Origin: Denitratisoma sp. DHT3
GTDB taxonomy: Bacteria > Pseudomonadota > Gammaproteobacteria > Burkholderiales > Rhodocyclaceae
Direction: 5' to 3'
Assembly (NCBI RefSeq): GCF_007833355.1
Contig: NZ_CP020914.1
Coordinates: 1,040,047-1,104,046, forward strand
DNA: 64,000 nt
Below are positions 63,763 to 64,000 of the stretch, one piece after another. A program made the translations under genes and the position numbers. Each line of letters begins with the position of its first letter. Position 1 is the first letter of the stretch. A model generated the notes under the pieces. The model saw only the letters and a program-made list of their open reading frames with translations. It was not told the origin of the DNA and did not search any database.

Positions 63763-64000
63763 TCGCTTGTTTCCTCCAATGCGGTCAATACAGTCAGGGC
63801 GTCGCGGGTCGCCGCCACGTCATGGACCCGCAGGATGGCGGCGCCGCGCTCGGCCGCCAGCAGGGCCGCCGCGACGCTGGCGAAGACCCGTTCCGGCGCC
63901 GGCCGGCCGGTGAGCAGGCCGAGCATGGATTTGCGCGACAGGCCGGCCAAGAGCGGCAGGCCGGAAACCCGCAACGCGTCCAGGTGGCGCAGCAGGGCCA
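63759..64000 (-). CDS. folP: Dihydropteroate synthase FolP (C-terminal part, cut by window edge)
   Basis: The last 79 or so codons of FolP, open to the right edge. [18 protein letters not shown] carries the SRK motif of the active site. It is followed by [19 protein letters not shown] and [13 protein letters not shown], the family C-terminus. The enzyme makes dihydropteroate in folate synthesis. It is coupled to glmM by a 4-nt overlap. Confidence 0.95.
   Translation of the reverse strand, partial: ALLRHLDALRVSGLPLLAGLSRKSMLGLLTGRPAPERVFASVAAALLAAERGAAILRVHDVAATRDALTVLTALEETSE

Overview
The window is high-GC proteobacterial DNA. Gene content (folP-glmM, recCBD-rmuC, tex, hslO, an ECF sigma/FecR/TonB-receptor unit, and REP elements of the GAGCCTGTCGAAG type) points to a betaproteobacterium, perhaps of the Rhodocyclales. 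That placement is inference; there is no rRNA gene in the window.

Region 1 (1-7.8 kb) is a selenium locus. The 3' part of selB is followed by the selenocysteine tRNA gene selC. Next is a translationally linked operon: a 339-aa protein of unknown function, a UGSC-family selenoprotein (in-frame UGA at 3547-3549 followed by a bSECIS-like hairpin), and a KAS III-like thiolase-fold protein with altered catalytic residues. An AraC regulator follows, then dsrE-yedE-yedF, a selenium-associated transport/sulfurtransfer set. A broken AraC tail ends the region.

Region 2 (8-12.4 kb) is ordinary: a small zinc-ribbon protein, an SDR that lacks the YxxxK pair, TerC, and Tex.

Region 3 (12.4-37.5 kb, all minus strand except one transposase) is the most unusual part. 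It is a tandem array of seven pairs, each an exported immunity-like protein followed by a GHSLGG lipase. Five pairs use a small variable lipoprotein (L1-L5) with lipases A-E. Two pairs use a 25-kDa exported protein with lipases F and G. Lipase G is a 3373-aa RTX protein with a likely type I secretion signal, and E carries a shorter RTX tail. A, B and D stop right after the lipase domain and have no RTX part. The shared blocks are nearly identical, while the adjoining lipoprotein 3' half and lipase 5' end vary as a cassette. The array also shows a G11 tract that frameshifts L1, two identical IS481-family copies (one disrupting lipase C), three copies of a 187-bp leader repeat, and two pseudogene scars. 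I read it as a reservoir of toxin/immunity modules feeding an RTX scaffold; that is inference. No secretion genes are in the window.

Region 4 (37.5-54 kb) holds an ArsC-like protein, an Hsp33 homologue with no zinc cysteines, a spermidine-synthase-like protein and an RNase HI-like protein. A hipBA module follows, flanked by 58-bp inverted repeats. Then come recD, recB and recC; recD and recC each carry an in-frame insertion of repetitive DNA. The region ends with a 27-aa membrane peptide, rmuC and a SnoaL-like protein.

Region 5 (54-64 kb) is an ECF sigma/FecR/TonB-receptor unit. It has two matching candidate ECF promoters, a FecR that seems to start at ATC or ATT, and an A8 frameshift in the receptor. 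A DUF1254/DUF1214 protein, a polytopic membrane protein, a second AraC regulator, glmM and the 3' end of folP complete the window.
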